Notes under the pieces: model-generated
Told to the model about the DNA's origin: nothing
Seen by the model: the letters and a program-made list of their open reading frames with translations, nothing else
The model's database searches: none
In this document: piece by piece, positions 63,817 through 64,000 of the stretch
Layout: each line of letters starts with the position of its first letter
How positions within the stretch are numbered: the stretch's first letter is position 1
DNA from: an uncultured Lachnospiraceae bacterium
Lineage (GTDB): Bacteria; Bacillota_A; Clostridia; Lachnospirales; Lachnospiraceae
Reading direction: 5' to 3'
Length of the DNA stretch: 64,000 bases
Assembly (NCBI GenBank): GCA_902801585.1
Contig: CADCIU010000019.1
Location: 1-64,000 of the forward strand
Position numbers and translations under genes: made by a program

Positions 63817-63883
63817 GGTGTCATGGGGACGGTTCTTTTGACAACTTTTTAAACGATGTCAAAAGAACCGTCCCCATGACACC
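63817..63883. repeat. Large perfect inverted repeat (REP-like palindrome)
   Basis: Arms of 27 bp at 63817-63843 and 63857-63883 are exact inverted copies, GGTGTCATGGGGACGGTTCT and so on, around a 13-base A+T-rich loop. A degraded single arm is found at 55363-55386. It looks like a mobile palindromic element of the REP type, or a terminator between ridA and panE-like gene; both could be true. Confidence 0.9.
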
Positions 63884-63892
63884 TGTTTCTTC

Positions 63893-64000
63893 TTACGCCT
63901 CCGCAATGCACTCGATCTCACAGAGTGCGCCCTTGGGCAGATCTTTCACCGCCACGCAGCTCCTGGCAGGCTTAGAGATGAAATATTTCGCGTATACTTC
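63893..64000 (-). CDS. RidA-family protein (partial, C-terminal 35 residues)
   Basis: The window ends within the gene. The visible end, EVYAKYFISKPARSCVAVKD then LPKGALCEIECIAEA, holds the conserved PARSCV and E-x-E segment of the RidA/YjgF family, which hydrolyses reactive enamine/imine intermediates. The stop is at 63893-63895. Confidence 0.93.
   Translation of the reverse strand, partial: EVYAKYFISKPARSCVAVKDLPKGALCEIECIAEA

Overview
The window looks like chromosome from a low-copy, mid-to-high GC member of the Clostridia (Bacillota), most likely Lachnospiraceae-like. The grounds are the dnaX-ybaB pair, Firmicutes-type AGGAGG ribosome sites, a K+-dependent membrane pyrophosphatase, DUF3793/DUF2325 genes, and intrinsic terminators. 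No plasmid, phage, IS or CRISPR feature was seen. The genus cannot be fixed from sequence alone.

Layout. 1-3.5 kb is housekeeping: ybaB (cut by the window edge), dnaX, pfkA and tRNA-Ser(CGA). 3.6-31.5 kb is a large accessory locus. On the minus strand, from a good promoter near 28.6 kb, 17 tightly packed genes run down to 7.1 kb: a soluble FtsK/EssC-like ATPase, a 79-aa membrane protein, two unrecognised proteins (one with a C-terminal zinc ribbon), a NrdG-like radical-SAM activase, a Ser/Thr kinase, a membrane-anchored coiled-coil protein, a zinc-ribbon/FHA protein, a ClpB/ClpV-like AAA+ ATPase, two small helical proteins, a HerA/DUF87 ATPase, a Sel1-repeat membrane protein, a coiled-coil protein ending in a papain-like cysteine-peptidase domain, a 175-aa possible immunity protein, and two more unrecognised genes. 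A zinc-ribbon membrane protein with DYQGRPG repeats follows. The block is bracketed by two paralogous ABCG-like transporters, one with two FHA domains and one with an N-terminal membrane region. My best reading is a phospho-regulated, FtsK/HerA/AAA+-powered export system that is neither canonical T7SS nor T6SS. This is inference from architecture and gene order.

31.7-33.4 kb holds flavodoxin, DUF3793 and DUF2325 genes with palindromes resembling metal-regulator operators. 33.5-35.8 kb encodes a two-domain PPK2 enzyme and a lipoprotein. 36-40.5 kb is a potassium module: TrkH/KtrB, TrkA/KtrA, a shortened KdpD-like kinase, a KdpE-like regulator and a 26-aa membrane peptide. 40.6-46.7 kb has an SNF-family Na+ symporter, a CydDC-like ABC pair whose first subunit ends in a frame-shifted repeat tail, and nadE. 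46.8-52.6 kb is a giant DUF4132 protein with a small partner. 52.9-58 kb has an EamA transporter, a C69 dipeptidase, a PHP-family phosphatase and a repeat-rich surface lipoprotein. 58-64 kb carries an array of near-identical terminator hairpins, then the minus-strand cluster hppA, phosphotransacylase, rpiB, rpe, then a ketopantoate-reductase-like gene, a large REP-like palindrome, and the end of a RidA-family gene.

Short tandem repeats of about 11-21 bp recur in intergenic DNA and in frame within genes, so replication slippage seems to be a general habit of this genome. Long open frames antisense to real genes are common and were treated as shadows.
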